A stretch of 64,000 nt of DNA from Bacteroidales bacterium. Its GTDB lineage: Bacteria; Bacteroidota; Bacteroidia; Bacteroidales; P3. Each line of letters opens with the position of its first letter. Position 1 is the stretch's first letter. The stretch is taken from positions 116,744-180,743 of the forward strand of contig JAFVBA010000013.1 of assembly GCA_017480245.1 (NCBI GenBank), in the 5' to 3' direction. The position numbers and the translations under genes were made by a program. A model generated the notes under the pieces. The model had not been told where the DNA came from. It did not search any database and worked only from the letters and a program-made list of their open reading frames with translations. Shown here in pieces: positions 34,213 through 43,617 of this stretch.

Positions 34213-36747
34213 ATGAAATATCAGAATGCATCAACGGAAGAATTTTTAAAAAGAGATATTTGCAAAGATTGGTTCAATAATTTTGAAACTAACATATTGC
34301 CTGAAAAAGGTAATAGAATTGATTGTTGCATAAGTATAAAAGACAGCATAAATTCTATTTTCGGATTACAAAGTCTGCTTTGGGCGGAAGCAAAAATAGG
34401 TAACAAAGAAAATATATTTGAATCCTTTGTCCAAATTGTGCTTACTGTCGGAAAAGAACGCACGTTTGATTGGAATCTTCCGCCGAAATACTTGGGTGCT
34501 TTTGACGGTGAGAAAATTGCTTTTGTACCTTACGGCGATATAATGAAAGTTTTTTACATCAATGACTTCAATTGGAACACTACTCCGTCTGACCACGAAA
34601 GCAAAGAGTTTCAAAAGATGTATGATTTGTTGAAAAACGAATATAAAATAACTCTACAAATCTTTGATTACATAGAAAACGGAAAAGAATTAAAGAAATT
34701 TATCTCCAAAAACTTCAATACAATTGACAAGACTTCAAAAATACAAGTCAATACCGACAATTTCGTTTATATTTATTCTCTTTGGCGTAAAAAAGTCAAA
34801 CCTCACCTTAATATTGATTGGGAAGAAGCCGCAAAAGAGAATATTCAGGATGCTGCTTTCTTTATTGCCGACCTTATTAGCAAAGATAATGTTTCTCTTT
34901 ATGATAAATATGCAGTTGAATTGAAGAAAGACAAATATATCTTAGGTAAAAAGAAAAACAAGATTGGGCTTTTCTCTGCCGACACGCTGTATATGGATGA
35001 CAAAGCAATAGAAAAACATTCTGAATTTTGGAGTATTTACGAACGACCGCCCAAATACATCTATCAAAAGATAATTTTGGAACGCTACGACCTACTTGTA
35101 CCGCAAGATTTCCGCCAAAGAAAAGGTGCTTTCTATACACCGAGAATCTGGGTTGAGAAATCACAACAATATCTTGCAAATTACTTGGGAGAAAATTGGC
35201 AGGAAGAATACTATATCTGGGATTGTGCGGCAGGAACAGGTAATCTGTTGAACGGACTTAAGAATAAATACCGTATCTTCGCCTCAACACTTGACCAAGC
35301 AGACGTTTCGGCAATGCACGTTCAGATAGAAAGAGACGGAGATAAGGCAAGACTTTTGAAAGAACACGTATTCCAATTTGATTTTCTCAACAATGATTTC
35401 TTTGACGGAAAACTACCGCAGGATCTTGTGGATATATTGCAAGATGATGAGAAAAGAAAACGGCTAATAATCTATATCAATCCGCCGTATGCAGAAGCAA
35501 CGACCACAAAAACAATTACAGGAACAGGAGGTAATAAAACCAAAGTTGCAACTGACAATAAGACTTGGGCAAAATACAGAAAAGAAATAGGCAAAGCAAG
35601 TAATGAGTTGTTTTGTCAAATATTGATAAGGATATACAGAGAAATCCCTTCTTCGACGATTGCAAATTTTTCAACTTTGAAAAATTTGCAATCGTCGAAT
35701 TTTGTAGATTTCAGGCGCGTTTTTCAACCTAAATTAGAAAAGTTGTTCATCGTGCCTGCAAAATCGTTCGACAATGTAGAAGGTTCTTTTCCTATCGGCT
35801 TTTTTATATGGAATACCCAAAAGAAAGAACAATTTACTTCAATAGATGCAGACGTTTTTGATATAAACGGTAGTTTTATCCAAAAGAAAACTATAAATAA
35901 TAACTATATAAGTGATAGTAAAAGTCTAAATGATTGGTTTAAGAGGTATAAAGCTAAAGATAATAAAGATAAATTAGGTTTAATATCAAGTTACCCTGCC
36001 GATTATCAAAATAATAATAAGTTTTCCATTCTTACCACAGCACAAGCAAGATATTGCAACGTTATTAATAAAGACAATTTTATATATTGGTGTGTCTATT
36101 TCTCCGTCCGTCTTTGTATTGAGGCGACTTGGATTAATGATAGAGAACAATTTTTTACTCCTTTCTCAGATGATTATTTTCAAGATACAGAATTTCTTAA
36201 TGATTGCTTAACTTTCACACTTTTTAACTCACAAAACCGTATTACCTGCAATAATGATAACAGTGAAATCAATCATTGGATTCCGTTTAAGGAAAATGAA
36301 GTGGATGCTAAGGGACTTTTCCGCTCCAATTTTATGACAGACTACATTCAAGGAAAGATTAAACCGACAGAAACAGCAAAAGACGGAGATTTATTCGCTC
36401 AAAATGTTAATGACATTAAGGAGTCTAAAGACATTAACGGCATAAAAGAAAACAAACCTCTTGTTTTCTCTTCTCAAGCGCAGGAAGTATTTGATGCAGG
36501 TAGGTTATTGTGGCGTTATTATCACCAAACGGCAGGAGCAGACGAAAACAAAGACCGCTATAATGTCAATGCAAGTTATTATGATATAAGGGAATTTTTT
36601 CAAGGTAGAGATTCCAAGTCCGGAAGAATGAATAACAAAAGTTCGGATTTGAAGTATATGGATTTAGTCGGCAACTTGCGGATGAAAGAAAAAGAGTTAG
36701 GCGACAAGATTGCAAAAAAAGTTTATCAATACGGTTTTTTGAGATAA
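34213..36747 (+). CDS. Probable type IIG restriction-modification enzyme (nuclease plus N6-adenine methyltransferase)
   Basis: 844 residues. The N-terminal part has a possible PD-(D/E)xK nuclease core: Asp44 and the E59-A-K61 motif in LLWAEAK. The central part is an N6-adenine methyltransferase with motif I WDCAAGTGNLL (about 335-345) and catalytic NPPY (about 426-429) in YINPPYAEA. The rest resembles target-recognition and helical domains of Eco57I-like enzymes. One polypeptide could therefore both cut and methylate. No separate R or S gene is adjacent. A perfect 23-bp inverted repeat lies inside the coding sequence at residues 480-496. Nuclease activity is the less certain half of the call. 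Confidence 0.78.
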   Translation: MKYQNASTEEFLKRDICKDWFNNFETNILPEKGNRIDCCISIKDSINSIFGLQSLLWAEAKIGNKENIFESFVQIVLTVGKERTFDWNLPPKYLGAFDGEKIAFVPYGDIMKVFYINDFNWNTTPSDHESKEFQKMYDLLKNEYKITLQIFDYIENGKELKKFISKNFNTIDKTSKIQVNTDNFVYIYSLWRKKVKPHLNIDWEEAAKENIQDAAFFIADLISKDNVSLYDKYAVELKKDKYILGKKKNKIGLFSADTLYMDDKAIEKHSEFWSIYERPPKYIYQKIILERYDLLVPQDFRQRKGAFYTPRIWVEKSQQYLANYLGENWQEEYYIWDCAAGTGNLLNGLKNKYRIFASTLDQADVSAMHVQIERDGDKARLLKEHVFQFDFLNNDFFDGKLPQDLVDILQDDEKRKRLIIYINPPYAEATTTKTITGTGGNKTKVATDNKTWAKYRKEIGKASNELFCQILIRIYREIPSSTIANFSTLKNLQSSNFVDFRRVFQPKLEKLFIVPAKSFDNVEGSFPIGFFIWNTQKKEQFTSIDADVFDINGSFIQKKTINNNYISDSKSLNDWFKRYKAKDNKDKLGLISSYPADYQNNNKFSILTTAQARYCNVINKDNFIYWCVYFSVRLCIEATWINDREQFFTPFSDDYFQDTEFLNDCLTFTLFNSQNRITCNNDNSEINHWIPFKENEVDAKGLFRSNFMTDYIQGKIKPTETAKDGDLFAQNVNDIKESKDINGIKENKPLVFSSQAQEVFDAGRLLWRYYHQTAGADENKDRYNVNASYYDIREFFQGRDSKSGRMNNKSSDLKYMDLVGNLRMKEKELGDKIAKKVYQYGFLR
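35652..35699. repeat. Perfect 23-bp inverted repeat inside the methyltransferase gene
   Basis: Bases 35652-35674 (starting TTCGACGATTGCAAATTTTT) are the exact reverse complement of 35677-35699, with only CT between. The reading frame stays open through it (S-S-T-I-A-N-F-S-T-L-K-N-L-Q-S-S-N-F). Confidence 0.95.
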
Positions 36748-36807
36748 GAAATAATAACCTAAAACTTGCAAAAAGAGAAAAACCGAAATTAAAATCCCTT
36801 ATTAATG

Positions 36808-36850
36808 AAATAAAGTCCCACTTCGGTAAATTAAAGTGAGGCTTTATTTT
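36808..36850. terminator. Bidirectional terminator after the restriction-modification gene
   Basis: AAATAAAGTCCCACTT (36808-36823) pairs with AAGTGAGGCTTTATTT with two mismatches or wobbles, and a T-rich tail follows. It lies between convergent genes ending at 36747 and 36881. Confidence 0.65.
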
Positions 36851-36880
36851 TTACTTTCTTCAAAACAAATTTGCTTTCAG

Positions 36881-37600
36881 TTATTCTGCGTTTTTGTATT
36901 TATTTGTCGTTTCTCTGACAGGCTTTTCTGTTTTTTCAACTGCGGATAATATGACAACTATTTCGCCTTTAAATTCCTTGTCTTTATATTGCGTTGCCAT
37001 ATCTTTCAATGTGCCTCTGATATGTTGCTCAAATTTCTTGCTTATCTCTCGGCATACGCAGACCTTTCTTTCATCGCCGAAAGTTTCCTGTAATTCCGTC
37101 AGAAGTTTTCCCACTCGGAATGGGCTTTCATAGAATATTATCGTACGTTTTTCGTCTTTCAATTCCTGCAAACGCGATTGCCGCCCTTTTTTGTGAGGCA
37201 AAAATCCCTCAAAACAGAATTTCTCACAAGCAAATCCCGAATCTATCAACGCAGGAACGAAAGCTGTCGCCCCGGGAAGACACTCCACTTCAATATCTTC
37301 CTTTATGCATTCTCGGACAAGTAAAAATCCCGGGTCGGAAATCCCAGGCGTTCCCGCATCTGTTATCAAGGCTATATTTTCTCCTGATTTCAAACGGTTG
37401 ATTACGGATTTCACCGTTTCGTGTTCATTAAACAGATGGTGGGATTGCAAAGGCGTATGAATGTCATAATGATTAAGAAGCGGTAAGGACGTTCTTGTGT
37501 CTTCGCAAAGTATCAACGATACTTCTTTGAGCGTCCTTACCGCTCTGAATGTAATATCTTCTAAATTACCGACAGGAGTCGGCACCAAAAACAACTTCAT
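36881..37600 (-). CDS. rsmI: 16S rRNA (cytidine(1402)-2'-O)-methyltransferase
   Basis: 239 residues. The tetrapyrrole-methylase-like fold starts LFLVPTPVGNLEDITFRAVR, followed by LCEDTRTS, ALITDAGTPGISDPG and the PGATAFVPALIDSG loop that binds SAM. RsmI 2'-O-methylates C1402 in the ribosomal decoding centre. Its ATG overlaps the yebC stop in a TAATG junction, so the two are translationally coupled. Confidence 0.95.
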   Translation of the reverse strand: MKLFLVPTPVGNLEDITFRAVRTLKEVSLILCEDTRTSLPLLNHYDIHTPLQSHHLFNEHETVKSVINRLKSGENIALITDAGTPGISDPGFLLVRECIKEDIEVECLPGATAFVPALIDSGFACEKFCFEGFLPHKKGRQSRLQELKDEKRTIIFYESPFRVGKLLTELQETFGDERKVCVCREISKKFEQHIRGTLKDMATQYKDKEFKGEIVVILSAVEKTEKPVRETTNKYKNAE

Positions 37601-38343
37601 TATTCTTGTGCGGCGGCAAGTTCATCGGTGATTTCAAGGTTATGATAAACTGCTTGAACGTCATCGTCTTCCTCAATCGTATCAACAAGTTTCAAAACCT
37701 TCAATCCATCTTCCACACTCAACTCCGTAGTGTTGTTAGGTATGCGTTGCAACTCTGCACTCTCGGCTTCGATGCCTGCTTCTTCCAATGCCTTGTTCAT
37801 ATTGGAGAAATCTTCCATCTTAGTATAGACAGTGAAATATTCTTCGTCCTGTTCAATGTCGTCAGCACCTGCTTCAATCAACTGCATCTCCAATTCCTCA
37901 GGGTCTCTGTCGCCTATCTTAATCTGAAATACGCCCTTACGCTCGAAAAGGAAAGAAAGAGAACCGTTAGTTCCTAAGTTACCGCCCAATTTATTGAAAA
38001 TACTTCTTACATTTGCGACCGTACGATTGTTATTGTCCGTTAAGCATTCCACAAATACCGCAATACCGTGAGGAGCATAGCCTTCAAAGGTTATTTCCTG
38101 CAAAGCAGCCGTTCCTTTGTCGGAAGCCTTGGTTATAGCACGCTGCAAAGTGTCTTTAGGCATGTTAGCACCTTTTGCATTCTGCACTGCAAGACGCAAA
38201 CGAGCGTTACTGTCAGGGTCAGGTCCGCCCTCTTTAACTGCAACTGTGATATCCTTGATTATTTTTGAAAAAATTTTAGAACGTTTTGCGTCCAATGCAC
38301 CTTTTTTTCTCTTAATGGTGCTCCATTTATTATGTCCTGACAT
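37600..38343 (-). CDS. YebC/PmpR-family protein
   Basis: 247 residues of the YebC/TACO1 family: SGHNKWSTIKRKKGALDAKRSKIFSK at the start, then GPDPDSNARLRLAVQNAKGANMPKD and FEGYAPHGIAVFVECLTDN. Family members are described as DNA-binding transcription regulators or, more recently, as translation factors acting on stalled ribosomes. Which applies here cannot be told. It is upstream of and coupled to rsmI. Confidence 0.93.
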   Translation of the reverse strand: MSGHNKWSTIKRKKGALDAKRSKIFSKIIKDITVAVKEGGPDPDSNARLRLAVQNAKGANMPKDTLQRAITKASDKGTAALQEITFEGYAPHGIAVFVECLTDNNNRTVANVRSIFNKLGGNLGTNGSLSFLFERKGVFQIKIGDRDPEELEMQLIEAGADDIEQDEEYFTVYTKMEDFSNMNKALEEAGIEAESAELQRIPNNTTELSVEDGLKVLKLVDTIEEDDDVQAVYHNLEITDELAAAQE

Positions 38344-38469
38344 ATCAAATTATGTTTTTAATTGTTTATAATTATTATTTCTTTTATTCTTATGACCGTT
38401 TATGGTTTAAGGTTTATAGTTTAATGAAACAAATTGCCTCCGCACTCTCGAAAATCTAAACCTTAAATT

Positions 38470-39462
38470 TTAGACTCTGAATCCTATTATTTCTCTTACT
38501 TCTTTTATTGTTTTCTTTGCGGACTGTCTTGCTTTCTCTGTACCGATTGCTATAACCTTATTTAAGTATGCTTCATCGGAATAGATTTCTTTTATTCTCT
38601 CTCTTATAGGTTGCAAGAATGAATCCATATCTGCAAGTAATTGTTTCTTCATATCGCCGTATCTTATAGAACAATCGGCGTATGAATCCTCAAACTGCTG
38701 AATTATTTCAGGTTTTGAAACCAGTTTCATCAAGGAAAACAAATTCTCTATCTCAACAGACTTCGGCGAATTCGGACTTTGCGGACCTTCATCCGTCTTT
38801 GCGCTCATTATTTTCTTCTTTAAAACATTTCCTTCGTCCGTTAAATAAACTGTTGCTTTCTCCCCGTAGGATTTACTCATCTTTCCGTTACCGTCAAGTG
38901 AAGGAATTTTCACCAGATCTCCATCAAAATTGAATGCTTGCGGCAAAGGAAAATAATCTGTCTTATAAAGTTTATTGAATCTTTCGGCAATATCGCGCGT
39001 CATTTCCAAATGCTGTTGCTGGTCTTTGCCGACAGGGACTTTAGTTGCCTTACGCAAAATTATATCCGCCGCCATAAGAGTAGGATAAGTCAATAAGCCT
39101 GCATTAACGTTGTTAGGATTTTGACGCACCTTTTCTTTGAAAGCACTTGTCCGCTCCAACTCACCTACATACGTAATCATATTAAGATACATGTACAACT
39201 CAGCCACTTCAGGAACCATACTCTGAACGTAAATTGTCGCTTTCTCGGGGTCAAGTCCGCTTGCAAGATACTCACTGAGGATTATACGGACATTATCCTG
39301 TAAATCCGCAGGATTAGGATGTGTTGTAAGCATGTGATAATCCGCAACAAAGAAATAACAATCGTAATTCTGTTGCATCTTAATAAAATTCGTTAAAGCA
39401 CCAAAGTAATTGCCTAAATGCAAATGCCCTGTAGGCCGCATACCGCTGACTATTGTCTCCAT
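38470..39462 (-). CDS. trpS: Tryptophan--tRNA ligase
   Basis: 330 residues. The class I synthetase signatures are present: HLHLGN (HIGH-type, about residues 13-18) and KMSKS (about 195-199). The sequence begins ETIVSGMRPTGHLHLGNYFGAL. It charges tRNA(Trp) in the cytoplasm. TAATTTTG at 39497-39490 is a likely -7 element, with a 30-base leader. An imperfect hairpin at 38406-38467 downstream may terminate it. Confidence 0.96.
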   Translation of the reverse strand: METIVSGMRPTGHLHLGNYFGALTNFIKMQQNYDCYFFVADYHMLTTHPNPADLQDNVRIILSEYLASGLDPEKATIYVQSMVPEVAELYMYLNMITYVGELERTSAFKEKVRQNPNNVNAGLLTYPTLMAADIILRKATKVPVGKDQQQHLEMTRDIAERFNKLYKTDYFPLPQAFNFDGDLVKIPSLDGNGKMSKSYGEKATVYLTDEGNVLKKKIMSAKTDEGPQSPNSPKSVEIENLFSLMKLVSKPEIIQQFEDSYADCSIRYGDMKKQLLADMDSFLQPIRERIKEIYSDEAYLNKVIAIGTEKARQSAKKTIKEVREIIGFRV

Positions 39463-39578
39463 ATATCGTAATTTCTTAACTTAAGTTTGCAAAATTACGA
39501 ATATTTTTTCAAATTTAATATAAATTATATCAAAAATCGCAATTGCCCAACAGTATTTCCAAACAGCCCTTTTTCTCT

Positions 39579-39697
39579 TCTCTGCCGCCCTTTGCGGAAA
39601 GAATCTAAAAAAAACTCTTTTTTCTGAGTAAAAAAACAGTTTTTTTGACATAAAAAAAGAGTTTTTTTCAAAATATTCCCGCAAAGGGCGGCAGAGA
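39579..39697. repeat. Mirror-symmetric intergenic element 5 (22-bp A/T-tract units)
   Basis: A perfect 19-bp stem (TCTCTGCCGCCCTTTGCGG at 39579-39597 and its complement at 39679-39697) encloses three units of the form A6-8, three bases, T6-8. Their centres are at 39616 (CTC), 39638 (CAG) and 39660 (GAG), 22 bp apart. The axis at 39638 falls exactly on the central unit. TTTGCGGAAAGA near the arm resembles TTGCGGAAAGA in element 1. It lies between the divergent trpS and glmS genes. Confidence 0.85.
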
Positions 39698-39777
39698 ATT
39701 GCCTCAAAGTAGCAGAAATTTCAGAAAAAGCAACATTTTAATAAGCAAAAAGTAACGGCATTTCAAATATTTTTTTA

Positions 39778-39785
39778 TAATTTTG
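39778..39785 (+). promoter_or_regulatory. Probable -7 element of glmS
   Basis: TAATTTTG matches TAnnTTTG, 48 bases before the glmS ATG. No clear -33 element is seen. No glmS ribozyme-like structure is apparent in the short leader. Confidence 0.4.
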
Positions 39786-39833
39786 CAAAATCACTTAAAC
39801 GAAATAACGAATTAATAAAATAAAAACTTAATT

Positions 39834-41678
39834 ATGTGCGGTATTGTAGGATATTTAGGCGACAGACAGGCATTTGATATTCTTATAAAAGGATTGCACC
39901 GTTTGGAATACAGAGGTTATGATTCTGCGGGCGTGGCTTTGGTTAATGATGACGGCAATTTGAACGTTTATAAGACCAAAGGCAAGGTTAAAAACTTAGA
40001 AGAATATTGTAAAGACAAAAATATAAGCGGCACGGTGGGTATTGCACACACGCGTTGGGCAACTCACGGTGAGCCTAACGACAAAAACGCCCATCCGCAC
40101 TATTCACAGAGTAAGAATTTGGCAATTATTCACAACGGAATCATAGAAAATTATCTTTCCTTAAAGACTTTTCTTATTAATAAAGGATATGAATTTAAGA
40201 GTGAGACCGATACCGAAGTCGTTGTGCAATTGATAGAATATGTTATGCAGGAACAAAAATGCGATTTGTACAAAGCCGTTCATCAAGCCTTATCTCAGGT
40301 TGTCGGTGCATATGCTATCGGTGTTGTGGAGCGTAACAATCCTAATCTTTTGATTGCTGCCCGTAAGGCTTCGCCGTTAATTGTCGGTGTCGGGGAGAAT
40401 GAATATTTTCTTGCCTCGGATGCATCTCCTATTATAGAATATACCAACAAGGTTATCTATCTTAATGACGAGGAAGTCGTAAAAATAGAGCGCAACCAAG
40501 AGATTGAAATCCGTAATTTGAAGAGTGTAAAACTTCAACCGACTATTAAAGAACTTAGTTTGAATTTGGACGACATAGAAAAGGGCGGTTTTGACCATTT
40601 TATGTTAAAAGAGATTTTTGAACAGCCTAAAAGTCTTGCTCTTTGTATGAACGGCCGTCTGAATAAGGAATTGAACGAAATCAAGTTGAGTGCTATAACG
40701 GATTATTACGAAAAATTTGAGAAGTGTAAGCGGATTGTGATTACTGCGTGCGGAACTTCTTGGCATGCGGGGTTGATTGGCAAATATCTTTTTGAAAGTC
40801 TTTGCCGTATTCCTGTTGAAGTGGAAGTTGCGAGCGAATTCCGTTATCGTAATCCCGTTATTTTGCCTGACGACATATTGATTGCCATTTCACAATCGGG
40901 AGAAACTGCCGACACTTTGGCTGCTATGGAGTTGGCAAAGAAACAAGGTGCTTTCGTATTCGGTATTTGCAACGTTGTAGGCTCATCCGTTGCCCGTATG
41001 ACCGACACGGGAGTTTATACACACGCAGGTCCGGAAATCGGAGTGGCATCTACCAAAGCCTTTACCACACAAGTAGCCGTTTTGGTGATGACTGCACTTG
41101 CCGTTGCAAAGAAATTAAACACTATAACAGAGGAAGATTATCACAGAATAGTAAAAGAATTGTCGGTTATAGAAACTAAAATAGAAGAAATCTTAAAACA
41201 GGTTGATACAATCAAAGATATTTCCAAGATATTCACATACGCAAAGAATTTTATCTACTTAGGACGCGGTTTTAATTATCCTGTGGCTATGGAAGGCGCA
41301 TTGAAACTTAAGGAAATCTCATATATCCACGCTGAAGGCTATCCTGCAGCCGAGATGAAGCACGGTCCGATTGCTCTTATCGATGAAGAAATGCCTATTG
41401 TGGTAGTTGCGCCTCATTATGCTATGTATCAAAAAATCCTTTCCAATGTTCAGGAAGTTAAAGCGAGAAAAGGACGTATTATTGCCATAGTTTCGCAAGG
41501 AGATGAGGACATTAAGAAAAATGCCGACTACACTATTGAGATTCCTTCCACCGAAGAGTGTCTTTCTCCGCTATTAACGGTTATTCCGTTGCAACTTCTT
41601 TCTTATTACATCGCAGTTGCAAAAGGCAGAGACGTAGATCAACCGCGTAATTTGGCAAAAAGTGTTACTGTAGAATAA
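39834..41678 (+). CDS. glmS: Glutamine--fructose-6-phosphate aminotransferase (isomerizing)
   Basis: 614 residues, full length. After Met removal the nucleophile Cys2 (MCGIVGYLG) starts the glutaminase domain, which contains HRLEYRGYDSAG and HTRWATHGEPND. Two SIS sugar-isomerase domains follow, including TACGTSWHAGLIGKY and ISQSGETADTLAAM, and the C-terminus is PRNLAKSVTVE. It makes glucosamine-6-phosphate for peptidoglycan and LPS in the cytoplasm. The DUF4301 gene follows after 14 bases. Confidence 0.97.
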   Translation: MCGIVGYLGDRQAFDILIKGLHRLEYRGYDSAGVALVNDDGNLNVYKTKGKVKNLEEYCKDKNISGTVGIAHTRWATHGEPNDKNAHPHYSQSKNLAIIHNGIIENYLSLKTFLINKGYEFKSETDTEVVVQLIEYVMQEQKCDLYKAVHQALSQVVGAYAIGVVERNNPNLLIAARKASPLIVGVGENEYFLASDASPIIEYTNKVIYLNDEEVVKIERNQEIEIRNLKSVKLQPTIKELSLNLDDIEKGGFDHFMLKEIFEQPKSLALCMNGRLNKELNEIKLSAITDYYEKFEKCKRIVITACGTSWHAGLIGKYLFESLCRIPVEVEVASEFRYRNPVILPDDILIAISQSGETADTLAAMELAKKQGAFVFGICNVVGSSVARMTDTGVYTHAGPEIGVASTKAFTTQVAVLVMTALAVAKKLNTITEEDYHRIVKELSVIETKIEEILKQVDTIKDISKIFTYAKNFIYLGRGFNYPVAMEGALKLKEISYIHAEGYPAAEMKHGPIALIDEEMPIVVVAPHYAMYQKILSNVQEVKARKGRIIAIVSQGDEDIKKNADYTIEIPSTEECLSPLLTVIPLQLLSYYIAVAKGRDVDQPRNLAKSVTVE

Positions 41679-41692
41679 AAACAATAAAACAA

Positions 41693-43228
41693 ATGGAATT
41701 TTCCCAGCAAGATTTAAAGCAAATCAAAAAGCAAGGTTTAACTTTAGAGGAAGTTAATCAACAATTAGAAGATTTTAATAACGGATTCCCTTACATGTGG
41801 ATAGTAAAGCCGGCAACGGTTGGCGATGGTATCAGACAATATGATGACAAACAAACGGCGGAATTTGTAAAACTTTACGAGGATAATAAAGACAAATTCA
41901 CGATTATGAAATTTGTTCCTGCATCGGGTGCTGCTACCAGAATGATGAAGGATTTTTACACTTTCCTTTCAGAATACACTGACGAGGAATCCACTCCTAT
42001 AGATAGTTTTCCTAAAGTTAAAGAAGCAATAGACAATATTGAGAAATTCGCTTTTCACGATTTGCTTGTGAATTGTATGGATAAAGCGGGAATTTCCATA
42101 GAAAAATGTTTGAAGCAAAAAGATTACAAGACAATAATTGAATTTATCGTTACAGACAAAGGTCTTAACTACGGCAAATACCCAAAGGCTTGGATAACAT
42201 TCCATGCCAATGAAGACAAGAGCAGATTGATGACCGCTTTTGAACAACATCTTCAAGAGGCTGCGCAATATGCTACATCAAATGACGTTGCCTATTTGCA
42301 TTTTACCGTAACCGAAGAGCATTTAGAGGGATTTGAGAAACTGAAAGAGGAACTTGTGCCGATATATGAACAAAAGTACAAGATAAAATATAATATCACT
42401 TTTTCGTTTCAGCAACACTCAACGGACACAATCGCAGTTAATGAAGACAATACACCGTTCCATGATGCAAACGGTAATTTGGTTTTCCGCCCTTCAGGAC
42501 ACGGTGCATTGATAAAGAACCTCGGTAAATTGGATTCGGATATTATTTTCATAAAGAATATTGACAATATATCTTCTTGCTATCAAAAGCAGACAGTTTA
42601 TTATAAGGAACTGTTGGCAGGGGTATTGATTCAGACGAAGCAGAAAGTCAATAACTTGATGTCAAAACTTAAACAAACAGGACTTACAAAACAGGAATTG
42701 GTAAGCGTAGCCCGTACGATAAATAAACATCTGAATATTTTGGATATGCAAGACCACACGCAGTTTCCTACATTGGCGGCATACAAACGTTATTTGCGAG
42801 AATTGATTGAGCGTCCTATCCGCGTGTGTGGTATGGTTAGGAACACAGGAGAGCCAGGCGGTGGGCCGTATTTCGTAAAGCGCGGCGATGAAGAGTCATT
42901 GCAGATTGTTGAGATGGCGCAAATATGCATGGATAGTTGGAAAACAAAGAAGATTGTCTCACGTTCCACTCATTTTAATCCCGTTGATTTGGTTGTAAGC
43001 ACAAAAGATTTCATTGGAAACAAGTTTAGCTTAAAATCTTTCATTGATTACCAAACGGGATTCATAAGCGAAAAATCTTACGAGGGCAATACAATAAAAG
43101 CAATGGAGAGACCGGGGCTTTGGAACGGCGCCATGGCTAAATGGATTACGATTTTCGTGGAAGTTCCTTTGGAAACGTTTTCTCCTGTTAAGACTTTGAA
43201 CGATTTACTCAAGAATGAACATCAATAA
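41693..43228 (+). CDS. DUF4301 protein
   Basis: 511 residues, no signal or membrane segment. The sequence MKFVPASGAATRMMKDFY, FRPSGHGALIKNLG and GMVRNTGEPGGGPYFV are typical of DUF4301, a Bacteroidota family. The early segment, with a PASGAATRM loop and a later GHGALIKNL motif, looks like a nucleotide-sugar pyrophosphorylase-type fold, but this is only a resemblance. It lies directly after glmS, so a role in amino-sugar metabolism is possible (inference). Confidence 0.85.
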   Translation: MEFSQQDLKQIKKQGLTLEEVNQQLEDFNNGFPYMWIVKPATVGDGIRQYDDKQTAEFVKLYEDNKDKFTIMKFVPASGAATRMMKDFYTFLSEYTDEESTPIDSFPKVKEAIDNIEKFAFHDLLVNCMDKAGISIEKCLKQKDYKTIIEFIVTDKGLNYGKYPKAWITFHANEDKSRLMTAFEQHLQEAAQYATSNDVAYLHFTVTEEHLEGFEKLKEELVPIYEQKYKIKYNITFSFQQHSTDTIAVNEDNTPFHDANGNLVFRPSGHGALIKNLGKLDSDIIFIKNIDNISSCYQKQTVYYKELLAGVLIQTKQKVNNLMSKLKQTGLTKQELVSVARTINKHLNILDMQDHTQFPTLAAYKRYLRELIERPIRVCGMVRNTGEPGGGPYFVKRGDEESLQIVEMAQICMDSWKTKKIVSRSTHFNPVDLVVSTKDFIGNKFSLKSFIDYQTGFISEKSYEGNTIKAMERPGLWNGAMAKWITIFVEVPLETFSPVKTLNDLLKNEHQ

Positions 43229-43297
43229 AAACTGAATTCTTAGGTTTATTTACTGAAATCACGGCAGTTTTTTCAGTTTTCAGTCTTTCGTTATCAC

Positions 43298-43335
43298 AAA
43301 ATACAATCATATCAACTAAATGTGATTGTATTTTT
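43298..43335 (+). terminator. Terminator after the glmS/DUF4301 operon
   Basis: AAATACAATCA (43298-43308) and TGATTGTATTT (43323-43333) form a perfect 11-bp stem followed by TTCTT. The rest of the 389-base spacer to 43617 holds one further hairpin and nothing else that I recognise. Confidence 0.7.
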
Positions 43336-43548
43336 CTTGATTTAAATCTTCCAAGTATAGACAACACTCTCCTATTCAGTTATATTATGGTAAGGATGTA
43401 AAGAATAAGTCAATCAATCACTCATAAAAAATTAGAAATAACACGTAAAAATTTATTCTTATGCGTGATTAATTCCGTAGGAAGTGTTTATTTTCTGACA
43501 GATTGCGAACTTAGAAAAATAATAATCCGAAATATAGTAATAAAAGAA

Positions 43549-43589
43549 GACAGACAATGTTTTAATCGAACGATTGCACAATGTCTGCC
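43549..43589 (-). terminator. Probable terminator of the M23 peptidase gene
   Basis: An imperfect outer stem (43549-43560 with 43578-43589) surrounds a perfect inner AATCG/CGATT stem. On the minus strand it is followed by TTCTTTTATT. Confidence 0.5.
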
Positions 43590-43617
43590 CGACCGAATTT
43601 GACTATTTAAATTATTG

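Noticed and set aside
39786-39833. Possible glmS ribozyme or riboswitch before glmS
   Set aside because: The leader is about 45 bases with no hairpin structure, and that ribozyme class is typical of Firmicutes.
43336-43548. Possible small RNA gene in the spacer between DUF4301 and the M23 peptidase genes
   Set aside because: Only a weak CACG/CGTG hairpin is visible and there is no convincing promoter and terminator pair around it.
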